From: Runella defluvii
GTDB taxonomy: Bacteria; Bacteroidota; Bacteroidia; Cytophagales; Spirosomataceae
Reading direction: 5' to 3'
Assembly: GCF_014195535.1 (NCBI RefSeq)
Contig: NZ_JACIBY010000014.1
Location: 126,501 to 190,500, forward strand
Length of the DNA: 64,000 nucleotides
Below, piece by piece: positions 26,758 through 34,890 of the stretch. Positions within the stretch are counted from its first letter, which is position 1, and every line of letters begins with the position of its first letter. The notes under the pieces are model-generated. The model was not told where the DNA came from. It saw nothing but the letters and a program-made list of their open reading frames with translations, and made no database searches. Position numbers and translations under genes: made by a program.

Positions 26758-27088
26758 AAAAGTAGCCCTAAAAGCGAATTTGTACATTTTTGATAGCAAA
26801 AAGGATTATTAAATGTAGTACTTTTCCTATTTTCGTTGTACTATTTAAAGAACTTTTCATTTTTAGCAAAAATTTATTTGTACTGAACTAAGTAGGGTTT
26901 GAATTTTTCAGTCAAGAAGAAAGAGTGTTTGTACTATTCTAAGAAAAGGTTGAAACCCAAGATATGAATTTATCAAGAGGGTGTTTTTGCCCTATTTTTT
27001 TGTAAATCAAAATCTTACACCTTTGCATTGTCAAAGCGAAGTCACCGCGACTGAGCGGCACAAGATGGTACAAAAACTATAACACACT
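26758..27088. other. Long AT-rich 5' region of the secreted protein gene
   Basis: 331 bp, very AT-rich. A TTTG (26999-27002) and CACCTTTG (27018-27025) may form a promoter with short spacing; the same CACCTTTGCA word is found in front of the TetR gene. No RNA gene or conserved ORF seen. Confidence 0.4.
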
Positions 27089-27691
27089 ATGAAAAAGATC
27101 ACAATGCTTTCGACAGTATTCGCAGCTATGATGCTTGCAACCGCAGGAACTGCTTCGGCAGAAACTCACCTCCTTACCAAAGATGTAAAATTGGTAAAGC
27201 GTGACACCAAGAAGGTTGAAGTAAAAATCAACCAACCTAATGTAGGCGTACTTGATGTAGTAATTAAAGATATAGACGGCGTAGTTGTTCACGAAGGAAT
27301 CTTTGAAGTGAACGAAGGCGTCTCAACTCAATTGAACCTTAACGCACTTCCAAACGGTGAGTACGTTATGAGTTGCTCTAACAACAATTTCTGGTCGGCA
27401 CAAACACTTTCTATCAAAAATGGCAGTGTTGAAATCGACGAGAATAGCTACAAAGAAGCGGTTCTTCCAAAAGTAGAAGCGATTGGAGTTAATCGTTTTG
27501 AAGTATCAACTTCTAACAAAAACGTAGCAGACATGAGCGTAGCCATCACAGACTTGGCTGGAACATCAATTTATAACAGTTATTTGTCAGCAGGTAGCCG
27601 TTTTAACTTGAGCCACTTGCCAGCAGGTGAATACGCTTTTGAATTTACAGTGGCTGATAAGTCTTTCAAAAAATTCGTGAAAGTGAAATAA
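27089..27691 (+). CDS. Small secreted protein of two T9SS-tail-like beta repeats
   Basis: 200 residues with a signal peptide (1-24, ending ASA). After the signal it seems to consist of two similar parts: residues about 32-110 and 126-200 share V-x-I-x-D-x-x-G, then L-x-x-LP-x-GEY, then a closing strand. The second part (FNLSHLPAGEYAFEF... KKFVKVK) looks like the C-terminal sorting domain of T9SS cargo. It may therefore be a type IX substrate or a structural/adhesin fragment; DUF3244-like proteins are similar. Function unknown. A strong terminator follows. Confidence 0.7.
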   Translation: MKKITMLSTVFAAMMLATAGTASAETHLLTKDVKLVKRDTKKVEVKINQPNVGVLDVVIKDIDGVVVHEGIFEVNEGVSTQLNLNALPNGEYVMSCSNNNFWSAQTLSIKNGSVEIDENSYKEAVLPKVEAIGVNRFEVSTSNKNVADMSVAITDLAGTSIYNSYLSAGSRFNLSHLPAGEYAFEFTVADKSFKKFVKVK

Positions 27692-27758
27692 GCCAACAGT
27701 TGCAATGACTTCTCAAACAAACAGACTATAACCACATCATCTTGCGATTTTGCGACAC

Positions 27759-27790
27759 CCGTCGGCGGAGAACCCGCCGACGGTTTTTTT
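27759..27790. terminator. Rho-independent terminator (ccgtcggcgg stem)
   Basis: Perfect 10-bp arms 27759-27768 and 27774-27783, 5-nt loop, then seven T (27784-27790). It terminates the rightward secreted-protein gene and lies 5 bp beyond the stop of the convergent holin-like gene. Confidence 0.9.
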
Positions 27791-27794
27791 ATGG

Positions 27795-28133
27795 TTAGTC
27801 CAAAAACCAACCTGCAATCCATTGGGTCAATGACAAGCCAATGCTAAACAGCAATGCGGCGATGGCACTCGAAACACTAAAACCATCGACCAAATAAGCG
27901 CAAAGATAAACAAGGGCAATATTGATGATAAAATAAAAGAGCCCAAGCGTTAGAATGGTGATAGGGATAGACAAAAACTGTAGAACTGGCTTTACGAAGG
28001 TGTTGAGGAGTCCCATCACAATGGCGACAATCACGGACGTGGTGAGGGTGTCCACATAAAATCCTTGTAAAACACGGCTCGATACAATCACCACAACGGT
28101 GCTGATAATGAGGCGAATAATTAGGCTGGTCAT
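27795..28133 (-). CDS. Phage-holin-like (PF04020-type) small membrane protein
   Basis: 112 residues, almost wholly hydrophobic, with about four transmembrane helices (first: MTSLIIRLIISTVVVIVSSRVL). The pattern GLLNTFVKPVLQFLSIPITILTLGLFYFIINIALVYL is that of the 'phage holin family 4' proteins, which are widespread chromosomal membrane proteins with no proven lysis role in most species. It is separated from the ABC exporter upstream by a hairpin pair. Confidence 0.85.
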   Translation of the reverse strand: MTSLIIRLIISTVVVIVSSRVLQGFYVDTLTTSVIVAIVMGLLNTFVKPVLQFLSIPITILTLGLFYFIINIALVYLCAYLVDGFSVSSAIAALLFSIGLSLTQWIAGWFLD

Positions 28134-28176
28134 TGGTTTTGAGGTTTTTGGTTAGAAAAGTTGATTGTAAACAAAG

Positions 28177-28245
28177 GTCAGGATATGAGTATCCTGACCC
28201 ACATTTATCAGGTTGTAAAGTGGGTCAGGTTGCTCACAGCCTGAC
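28177..28245. repeat. Hairpin pair of the TGAG/CTCA-loop type
   Basis: gtcaggata-TGAG-tatcctgac (28177-28198, perfect 9-bp stem) and gtcaggttg-CTCA-cagcctgac (28224-28245, one mismatch), with acccac/gtgggt arms joining the two. Same loop tetranucleotide as the 7.5-10.3 kb clusters but other stem bases. Confidence 0.8.
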
Positions 28246-28251
28246 ATACTT

Positions 28252-30069
28252 TTATTGTGAAACTGCAAAGTTAGCCGAATCGAACTGCAACTTGATGAGG
28301 TTGGCGTAAAGACCCTCTTCGTTGAGAGCAAGTTCGTCGTGCGTACCTGATTCCAAAATAGTGCCGTCTTTGATGACATAAATGCAGTCAACGTTGCGAA
28401 CCGTCGCCAAACGGTGTGCAATGATAATCGTCGTGCGGTTTTGCATCAGCCCGTCGAGTGCTTCTTGTACCAATTTTTCCGATTCAGCATCAAGCGAACT
28501 GGTTGCTTCGTCCAAAATCAAGATTTTAGGGTCTTTCAAAATTGCGCGTGCAATGGCAATGCGCTGACGTTGCCCACCCGAAAGTTTTATACCACGTTCG
28601 CCTACAACCGTTTCCAATCCTTCGGGGAAAGAAGTGATAAAGTCTAAGGCGTTGGCTTTGCGGGCTGCCTCGCGGACTTCTTCTTCGGTGGCATTGGGTT
28701 TTCCGTAGGCTATGTTTTCACGAATAGTTCCGCCAAATAGCATCACTTCCTGCGGAACAACGGCGATGTTTTGGCGATAAGCCGTGATGTCAAGTCCTTG
28801 AATATCTTGCCCATCGACCAGCACATTTCCGCCAACGGGCTGATAATAACGCATCAATAACTGCACAATCGTTGACTTCCCAGCTCCACTGTAGCCCACC
28901 AGCGCAATTTTACGACCTGCGGCCACCTCAAGCGAAATATCTTTCAACACCGTTACGTCGGGACGAGTGGGGTAGGTGAATTTAACGTTTTGGAAAGAAA
29001 TCGTGCCGTTAATCGGAGCAACTGCTTTGGGTGATTCTATTTCGACTTCGGAGGTTTCGTCCAAAATTTCCAAAAGACGCTCCGACGCCCCAAGGGTTTT
29101 TTGAATTTGGGCGTACATATCTCCCAAACCACCAATTGACCCACCAATAAACATGGTATATAAAATAAAGGTCATAAGCTCTGAGAGTGGCATTTCGCCG
29201 CTTTGAACGAGCGTAGCACCGTACCAAACCACACCAATGATGCCGCCAAACAAGGCAAAAATGATAAACGAAACGAAGCCGCCACGGAAGCGCCCCGCTT
29301 TGAGTGCTGCTACGACTACATTGTCGAGGGCTTTGCCGTAGCGCTGCACCTCAAGGCGTTCGTTGGTAAAGGCTTTGACAACGTTGACTGATTGAAGCGT
29401 TTCTTCCACAATGACGTTGGCGGCGGCCAATTCATCTTGGGCTTTCTTAGAAAGTTTGCGAATAAAACGCCCAAAAACCATCGCAATCACAATGGCTACG
29501 GGGAAAGTAGCCAACATAAAAATGGTCAATTTCCACGAAATGAAGCAAATGATGCCAATACCCACAACTACCGTAGCGAGCGAACGGAACAGTTCCGCAA
29601 GGGTAAACGAAAGAACATCTTGCAACGATTGTACGTCGGACGTAATGCGGCTCATTAGCTCGCCCACGCGCCGCTGTTCAAAGAAAGTAACAGGCAATGA
29701 AATGATTTTGCTATACACCGTCCGACGAATATCGGCCATGCTTTTTTCGCTGACAATCGAGAAGAAAAAGATGCGCCCAAATGAGAATACAGATTGCAGA
29801 ATTAAAACCCCTACAAGTACCAGTACCACCTGATTGATGGTGTACGACGATTTTCCTTCAATCACCGCCGTTATTTCCCCAATTAGTTTTGGGAAAAGTA
29901 AGTTGGTGGTTAAGGATAAAAACAAGAATAAAATGCCGACGATAAAGGTGCTTCGATAGGGAAGAATGAATCGAAATATCTTTAGTGTTTTTTGGAGGCT
30001 CTCTTTGGTGAGTTTACGTTTTTTATCTTCGGGCGACAACTCGGTGCCCGTTCCTCTGCCTTTAGCCAT
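28252..30069 (-). CDS. ABC exporter, fused permease and ATPase
   Basis: 605 residues from ATG 30069 (MAKGRGTG). Six-helix type-1 exporter membrane domain (about residues 35-320), then an ATPase domain with Walker A GYSGAGKST, signature LSGGQRQR, Walker B KILILDEATSSLD and an H-loop IAHRL. It works as a dimer, like MsbA/LmrA-type lipid or drug exporters. The cargo is not evident. It lies between GldB and the small holin-like gene, all leftward. A longer in-frame start at 30174 would overlap gldB and is not favoured. Confidence 0.93.
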   Translation of the reverse strand: MAKGRGTGTELSPEDKKRKLTKESLQKTLKIFRFILPYRSTFIVGILFLFLSLTTNLLFPKLIGEITAVIEGKSSYTINQVVLVLVGVLILQSVFSFGRIFFFSIVSEKSMADIRRTVYSKIISLPVTFFEQRRVGELMSRITSDVQSLQDVLSFTLAELFRSLATVVVGIGIICFISWKLTIFMLATFPVAIVIAMVFGRFIRKLSKKAQDELAAANVIVEETLQSVNVVKAFTNERLEVQRYGKALDNVVVAALKAGRFRGGFVSFIIFALFGGIIGVVWYGATLVQSGEMPLSELMTFILYTMFIGGSIGGLGDMYAQIQKTLGASERLLEILDETSEVEIESPKAVAPINGTISFQNVKFTYPTRPDVTVLKDISLEVAAGRKIALVGYSGAGKSTIVQLLMRYYQPVGGNVLVDGQDIQGLDITAYRQNIAVVPQEVMLFGGTIRENIAYGKPNATEEEVREAARKANALDFITSFPEGLETVVGERGIKLSGGQRQRIAIARAILKDPKILILDEATSSLDAESEKLVQEALDGLMQNRTTIIIAHRLATVRNVDCIYVIKDGTILESGTHDELALNEEGLYANLIKLQFDSANFAVSQ

Positions 30070-30133
30070 TGGTATGAATGAATAGTGAGTTAAATAAAGG
30101 ATAATCTGATGACAAAGGTAATCACAACTTGGT

Positions 30134-31117
30134 TCATTCTTCGTCCTTTTGCCCTTTGTAATTTGCCTCTTCAAAAATCTGCCGAACGTTGGTGTTCGCC
30201 ATCAATTCGGTCAGCGTAGTGTTTGATTTTTTGTGCAAATATTCTCCCACAATGCGCCACCCTACCCAACGGGCAATGCCACCTGGGCAGTATTGACTGA
30301 TTTCGGGGGTAGCGGGGCGCTCGCTAATGAAACGCTCTTTTTCGGCGTCGCGGGTTTGGTACAAAAGTTGGCGGTCTAAAAAATAAGCCCAAATGTCTTG
30401 TTGAGACGCATATACATCGGTAAGTTGTTCGCCCGAATAACCAATAATGAGGCTATCTGGTGTTTCGGGAGATACCTGTTTGACAAACTCAAATCCTTTC
30501 CCATACCAAATCATATCGGCCAAGAGCGTTTTGTCTTCGTTAGGCACTTTGTTGTATTTCTGAGAAATGAAGAACAAAATGCCTGGGGCGATGTATTCTT
30601 TTTGGTAACGACGTAGTTGATAATCAAAAAGTTGTGGGCGGTATTTGGCTTTTGGCCCACCAAAATAATCCAGCCCAATGACAATAATGCTGTCGGATAC
30701 GTACAGGTCAGTACCCATAAAACCCGTGATGGTTGTCACGATTTCGGGGGCTTTGAAATCGGGATAAGAAGCTTTGATTTGCCCAAAAGCTTTCTGGAGC
30801 TGGGTTTGTAAAAACGTCAAGTCCGCAAACTGCGTTTGAAGTTCTTGGCTAAACTGTTGTAAGTCGCGATTGGAAATATTTTGGTACAACTGATTGGTAA
30901 TCATTGAGTCAGCTACGCCCGATGGTAAGCCAAAGTAATCTCTTAAAATGGGGTTTTTCTGGAGTAACAATGATAAATCGGCGGGGGATTTTGCCGCAAA
31001 AATATCTTTTTCGAGGCGACGAATGCCAACGGGCATTTCTTGGGGTTTTTGCTCGCAGGCACTAAAACCGAGCCCAAAAGCAATAAGAACGAGGAATGAA
31101 TAAATAGCTGCTTTCAT
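30134..31117 (-). CDS. gldB: Gliding motility lipoprotein GldB
   Basis: 327 residues. Signal with lipobox ending in Cys20 (GFSAC-EQ). GldB-specific blocks include IRRLEKDIF, TTITGFMGTDLYVSDSIIVIGLDYFLG-like text (here DYFGGPKAKY), PGILFFISQKYNKVPNEDKTLLADMIWYGK and QYCPGGIARWVGWRIV. GldB is an outer-membrane-associated lipoprotein needed for gliding in Flavobacterium and conserved also in non-gliding Bacteroidota. It is divergent from the T9SS plug gene, so the two secretion/motility genes share one promoter region. Confidence 0.93.
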   Translation of the reverse strand: MKAAIYSFLVLIAFGLGFSACEQKPQEMPVGIRRLEKDIFAAKSPADLSLLLQKNPILRDYFGLPSGVADSMITNQLYQNISNRDLQQFSQELQTQFADLTFLQTQLQKAFGQIKASYPDFKAPEIVTTITGFMGTDLYVSDSIIVIGLDYFGGPKAKYRPQLFDYQLRRYQKEYIAPGILFFISQKYNKVPNEDKTLLADMIWYGKGFEFVKQVSPETPDSLIIGYSGEQLTDVYASQQDIWAYFLDRQLLYQTRDAEKERFISERPATPEISQYCPGGIARWVGWRIVGEYLHKKSNTTLTELMANTNVRQIFEEANYKGQKDEE

Positions 31118-31199
31118 TGAAAATTTTGATAACGTACTTTAAACGTAGAAGCGGCCTAAAAAAGTTTGAAAGAAGGCTAGAAAACCACTTTTGGCGTTT

Positions 31200-31250
31200 T
31201 GAGCGTCGGAGACGCTAGGCCGTTTGCGCCCCGAATTGTGGTTCGGGGCA
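31200..31250. repeat. Short palindromes between gldB and the plug gene
   Basis: agcgtc-gga-gacgct (31202-31216) and gccccgaa-ttgtgg-ttcggggc (31228-31249) lie side by side in the divergent region. No T-run. Probably intergenic repeat words. Confidence 0.55.
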
Positions 31251-31312
31251 AGTATTTTCGGTAGATTTCCGTTAGTTTTACCAGACAATCATTGAACAAT
31301 ACTTTTTCTCTC

Positions 31313-32602
31313 ATGGCCAGATATTTGATAACATTGATGTGTTGGGGATGGATGTGTAGTGCCTTGGCTCAGAAACTACCACCGATTCAGTACGAAGACC
31401 GTACGAACGAAATCACGATTAAAACGGTAGCGATTTACCCCGCGCCCAACAACATCCAAGACCCTGCCCGCACCACTTATTCGCCCGTTGTCAATGTTGA
31501 AAGTACGAATCCATTGATTGTAGAATTTGATGACCTCAAAGCACGCTATCGGACGTTGAGGTACCGTATTTTTCATTGCAATGCCGATTGGACGTCGTCG
31601 GGCTTAAATGACATTGAGTTTACGTACGAATACAACGACTACCCGATTAATACCTATCAGGCGTCGTTCAACACCAAAATCCCGTATTACCATTACACTT
31701 TTGAAGTACCGAGGTTAAAACTTTCGGGGAATTATGTGGTGGCCGTTTACGAAGATTCGCGGCCTGCCAAAGTCATATTTACGCGTCGATTTATGGTGTA
31801 TCAATCGAAGGTAAGTGTGTTTGCCCAAGTTCGGATGTCGTCGGGGATAGCAGAACAGCGCACACATCAGCAGATTGATTTTGATGTTGATTACCGTGGA
31901 TATGAAATCCTTTCTCCGCAAGAAGACTTAAAAGTTGTGATTCGTCAAAACTACCGTTGGAACAAAATGATTACGAATCTGCGCCCAACCAACGTTCGTA
32001 TTTTTGACCAAAAACTGGAATATCGTCCGTTCGATTTGTCCAATAATATGTTGGGAGGCAATGAGTTTCGTTGGTTCGATACCCGCATTTCGCGCGGGGT
32101 AGGCATGAGCGTGGACGATATTCAACAATTACCCGATCAGACCATTGCGCACCTTCGGGTTGACCAATCGCGGGTTGGTGGAGGAGCAACTTTTCAGGCG
32201 CAAGACTTTAACGGTCAATACATTGTGTTGAACCGTGATGCCGCCAATAGTACCAATGAGGCCGATTACATCAATACGGTTTTTACGCTTCAAAGTCCAC
32301 CATATCCCAATGCCCAAGTATATGTCGGAGGGGCTTACAATGTATGGCAATTGGAAGATGCCAATCGGATGACCTACAATGCGACCAAAAATGTCTATGA
32401 AGCCAGTATTTTGATTAAACAAGGAATTGTGAATTACTATTATTTGGCGGTTGGGGCCGATGGAAAAATCAACGATACGGCCTTTGAGGGAAGTTATTCG
32501 AGTACGTCTAACGATTACGAAATATTTATCTATCATCGCCCACCCGCTGCCCGCGCTGATCAATTGATTGGTTATCGTTTGGTTGAATTTGGTCGGCGAT
32601 AG
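31313..32602 (+). CDS. Type IX secretion system plug-domain protein (DUF5103)
   Basis: 429 residues from ATG 31313 with a signal peptide (about 1-20, ending SALA-Q). The N-terminal part, QYEDRTNEITIKTVAIYP through RYRIFHCNADW and NDYPINTYQASFNTKIPYYHYTFEVP, is the DUF5103 family. In Flavobacterium a protein of this family is the 'plug' found closing the SprA translocon pore on its periplasmic side. The C-terminal half includes a carbohydrate-binding-like strand set (VYVGGAYNVWQLEDANRM). It is divergent from gldB. Confidence 0.88.
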   Translation: MARYLITLMCWGWMCSALAQKLPPIQYEDRTNEITIKTVAIYPAPNNIQDPARTTYSPVVNVESTNPLIVEFDDLKARYRTLRYRIFHCNADWTSSGLNDIEFTYEYNDYPINTYQASFNTKIPYYHYTFEVPRLKLSGNYVVAVYEDSRPAKVIFTRRFMVYQSKVSVFAQVRMSSGIAEQRTHQQIDFDVDYRGYEILSPQEDLKVVIRQNYRWNKMITNLRPTNVRIFDQKLEYRPFDLSNNMLGGNEFRWFDTRISRGVGMSVDDIQQLPDQTIAHLRVDQSRVGGGATFQAQDFNGQYIVLNRDAANSTNEADYINTVFTLQSPPYPNAQVYVGGAYNVWQLEDANRMTYNATKNVYEASILIKQGIVNYYYLAVGADGKINDTAFEGSYSSTSNDYEIFIYHRPPAARADQLIGYRLVEFGRR

Positions 32603-32610
32603 AAAACCTC

Positions 32611-32654
32611 CTTATAACCTCCCGAAAGTTTTAAAACTTTCGGGAGGTTATAAG
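32611..32654. repeat. Perfect 44-bp palindrome
   Basis: Arms 32611-32632 and 32633-32654 are exact reverse complements with no loop (inner core cccgaaagtttt / aaaactttcggg). It lies 9 bp after the plug-gene stop and 26 bp before the LysE gene. Related to 14325-14356 and 38521-38550. Confidence 0.85.
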
Positions 32655-32679
32655 CTTTCGGAAAGATAAAAGTATATAT

Positions 32680-33312
32680 ATGATTGACTATCAAGAATTT
32701 ACCGTATTTGCCTTCGCGACGTTAATGCTGAACCTAACGCCAGGTTCGGACATGATTTACGTTGCTACCCGAAGCACTTCGCAAGGGACAAAAGCAGGAA
32801 TTGTTTCGGCTTTGGGGATTGCGGGAGGGTGCGTAGTCCACACATTGGCTGCCGTATTGGGGCTGTCGGTCTTGATTGCCGAATCAGCATTGGCGTTCAA
32901 TATTGTGAAGTACTTGGGTGTGGCTTATCTGTGTTATTTGGGAATCATGTCGCTCAAATCGACGAGCAGTTTATCAACCGAGGGAAAAGTGGAAAACATT
33001 CCTTTGAAAAAGCTGTTTTGGCAAGGCGTTTATACCAACGTGTTGAACCCCAAAGTAGCCTTATTTTTCTTGGCTTTTTTGCCCCAATTTTCCGACCCAC
33101 ATTCGCCCGATTTCAAATGGCAAGTGCTGGGTTTAGGAATTTGGTTTAACTTTTCGGGAACCGTCGTCAATTGTTTGGTGGCGGTATTGTTCGGAAAAGC
33201 AGGTTCGTATTTAAACCAATTGCCCAATTTCGCCCGTATTCAAAACAAAGTAACAGGCGTGATGATGCTCGGCCTTGGGGCGTATTTGGCGTTGGCAAAA
33301 CGCAGTCAATAA
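32680..33312 (+). CDS. LysE/RhtB-family amino-acid exporter
   Basis: 210 residues with five or six hydrophobic helices. N-terminal LNLTPGSDMIYVATRSTSQGTKAGIVSALGIAGG is the RhtB/LysE signature (conserved TPGPD-like motif, here TPGSD), followed by KYLGVAYLCYLGI and LNPKVALFFLAFLPQF, the latter a family-wide motif. Exports amino acids such as homoserine, threonine or lysine across the inner membrane; the substrate is not predictable. Convergent with the MazG-like gene, with one base between the stops. Confidence 0.92.
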   Translation: MIDYQEFTVFAFATLMLNLTPGSDMIYVATRSTSQGTKAGIVSALGIAGGCVVHTLAAVLGLSVLIAESALAFNIVKYLGVAYLCYLGIMSLKSTSSLSTEGKVENIPLKKLFWQGVYTNVLNPKVALFFLAFLPQFSDPHSPDFKWQVLGLGIWFNFSGTVVNCLVAVLFGKAGSYLNQLPNFARIQNKVTGVMMLGLGAYLALAKRSQ

Positions 33313-33313
33313 A

Positions 33314-33640
33314 CTACTTTAGCTTCTCGTTTTCGTGGTGGCGCGTCGCGTCGCGTTTGGTTTTTTTGTCCAAATTTTTCTGAAAAGCCTCGGTCAAATC
33401 GACGCCAGTTTGGTTGGCCAAGCACATGAGCACCCACAAAACATCGGCCATTTCATCGGCCAAATTTTTCTCTAAATCGGATTTTTTGAACGATTGGTCA
33501 CCGTAGGTACGAGCCATAATGCGGGCTAATTCTCCCACCTCTTCGGTCAAAATGGTCATGTTGGTCAATTCGCTAAAATAGCGTACCCCGTAGGTTTTAA
33601 TCCACGTATCTACTTCTTGTTGTGCTTGTTCTAAAGTCAT
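33314..33640 (-). CDS. MazG-like nucleotide pyrophosphohydrolase
   Basis: 108 residues, a single MazG-type helical domain. The metal-binding ExxE and ExxD pattern appears as LTEEVGELARIMAR and NLADEMADVLWVLMCLAN. Such short proteins hydrolyse (d)NTPs to monophosphates and may clean damaged nucleotides. It follows a PyrR-like gene on the same strand after 44 bp, consistent with a nucleotide-metabolism pair. Confidence 0.88.
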   Translation of the reverse strand: MTLEQAQQEVDTWIKTYGVRYFSELTNMTILTEEVGELARIMARTYGDQSFKKSDLEKNLADEMADVLWVLMCLANQTGVDLTEAFQKNLDKKTKRDATRHHENEKLK

Positions 33641-33684
33641 GGGAATGACGAATGTTGGAATGAATCGAATGACGAATGAGTGAC

Positions 33685-34221
33685 CTAATCAACCAACCAA
33701 ATGCGGTCGGCGTCGTAGCCTTGTTCTTTCCATTCAACCAGTACACGCTGAGAATCAAGGGTGTTGACTTTCATGCCTGTGTAATCGGGTTCAACGGGGA
33801 TTTCGCGGTTGTACTGACGGTCGATGAGAACCAAAAGCTCCACTTTGCGGGGGCGACCGAAGGCTTGCATGGCGTCGAGCGCAGCGCGAACCATCCGACC
33901 CGTGGCAAGCACATCGTCAATCAAAATCACTTTTTTGCCTTCAATAACGAAGTTGATTTTGGTGGCATTGGCTTTTAAGGGTTCACGGCGACGAAAATCA
34001 TCGCGGTAAAACGTAGCGTCCAAATACCCAAGTGGAATATTTGAACCCGTGATTTGGCGAAGTTCGTGGGCAACTCGTTCGGCAAAATAAATACCACGAG
34101 GCTGTAGTCCCAACAAGACAGAATCCGAAAAATCTTGGTGGTTTTCGAGCAGCTGTTGACACAGCCGACTGATCATGATTTCGAGCAAAGGGCTGCTCAG
34201 AATAAGGCGATTTTGATTCAT
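33685..34221 (-). CDS. pyrR: PyrR-like phosphoribosyltransferase
   Basis: 178 residues from ATG 34221. The PRPP-binding loop VILIDDVLATGRMVRAALDAM is present near residue 98, with the ILLGLQPRGIYFAERVA-type loop upstream (here LLGLQPRGIYFAE) and VELLVLIDRQYNREIPVEPDYTG downstream, which match PyrR. PyrR converts uracil to UMP and in some bacteria regulates pyr mRNA; no pyr attenuator or pyrimidine gene is near, so the regulatory role is uncertain here. The PIN toxin gene ends 8 bp upstream. Confidence 0.87.
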   Translation of the reverse strand: MNQNRLILSSPLLEIMISRLCQQLLENHQDFSDSVLLGLQPRGIYFAERVAHELRQITGSNIPLGYLDATFYRDDFRRREPLKANATKINFVIEGKKVILIDDVLATGRMVRAALDAMQAFGRPRKVELLVLIDRQYNREIPVEPDYTGMKVNTLDSQRVLVEWKEQGYDADRIWLVD

Positions 34222-34229
34222 GTGTGCTA

Positions 34230-34643
34230 TCACATTTCGAAAAATTGATTAAAACCTTGACGTTTTAAGCCATCTTTAATGGGCTGGTCGTAGGTCCAAA
34301 ATAAGCAATCTAATTGAAGAGTTAGAGCTACAAAGGGAGTGTCTTTTTCGTCAATAAGTTTGCATAGTCGATAAGCTTCTACGAAACTTCCAATCGAAAT
34401 AAAATCTTCATTGATGAAGGTGATTTTCTGCAGAAGAAGATTCAAATACTCGTAGAATTCATCTTCTAATTGAGCATTATTCTTTAAAATTTTTTCTTTG
34501 TGTTTGAAAATTTCTACTATTAGAAACTTTGGAGCGTAAAACCTATATTGTTCTTGTGAAAGAACTTCTCTTATGATTGAATGTTTCAAACGCAGTGCTT
34601 TGAATACAATGTTAGTGTCGATAACAACCGCAATTTTACTCAT
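34230..34643 (-). CDS. PIN-domain toxin-like protein
   Basis: 137 residues from ATG 34643. PIN-fold acidic residues are recognisable: VVIDTN near the start, the VEIFKHKEK segment, and LIDEKDTPFVALTLQLDCLFWTYD near the end. It belongs to the PIN group annotated as toxin components; such enzymes are Mg-dependent RNases. Its start overlaps the stop of a small upstream gene by 8 bp (atgagtaa), the standard toxin-antitoxin layout. Target RNA unknown. Confidence 0.85.
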   Translation of the reverse strand: MSKIAVVIDTNIVFKALRLKHSIIREVLSQEQYRFYAPKFLIVEIFKHKEKILKNNAQLEDEFYEYLNLLLQKITFINEDFISIGSFVEAYRLCKLIDEKDTPFVALTLQLDCLFWTYDQPIKDGLKRQGFNQFFEM

Positions 34644-34851
34644 TAATAAAACGCTCCTTGTTTTTACTCCACCAATCACTTTTGATAGTTTCACCTACTT
34701 CTTCAACCGATTGGTCAAAATCGAGTTGATGAGCTAGTTCCTCTGTTCGTAGTTTTTCCATCAAACGTAGTAACCACTCTTTATCAAACATAGATTTGTC
34801 AAGAGTAATTAAGTACTTATCGCTGCTAGTGTCTAGTTGAATCGTGGACAT
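34636..34851 (-). CDS. Putative antitoxin of the PIN toxin pair
   Basis: 71 residues, no strong family match. It has a short N-terminal strand pattern (IQLDTSSDKYLITLDKSMF) and then a charged helical part (LLRLMEKLRTEELAHQLDF), ending DWWSKNKERFINE. Size, charge and the 8-bp overlap with the downstream PIN gene make an antitoxin role likely. The N-terminus could be a DNA-binding segment, but no motif proves this. Similar small proteins precede PIN toxins in many Bacteroidota and Cyanobacteria. Confidence 0.7.
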   Translation of the reverse strand: MSTIQLDTSSDKYLITLDKSMFDKEWLLRLMEKLRTEELAHQLDFDQSVEEVGETIKSDWWSKNKERFINE

Positions 34852-34890
34852 CGTGCTTTGTTTTTGTACAAATATAGAAATAACCCACCG

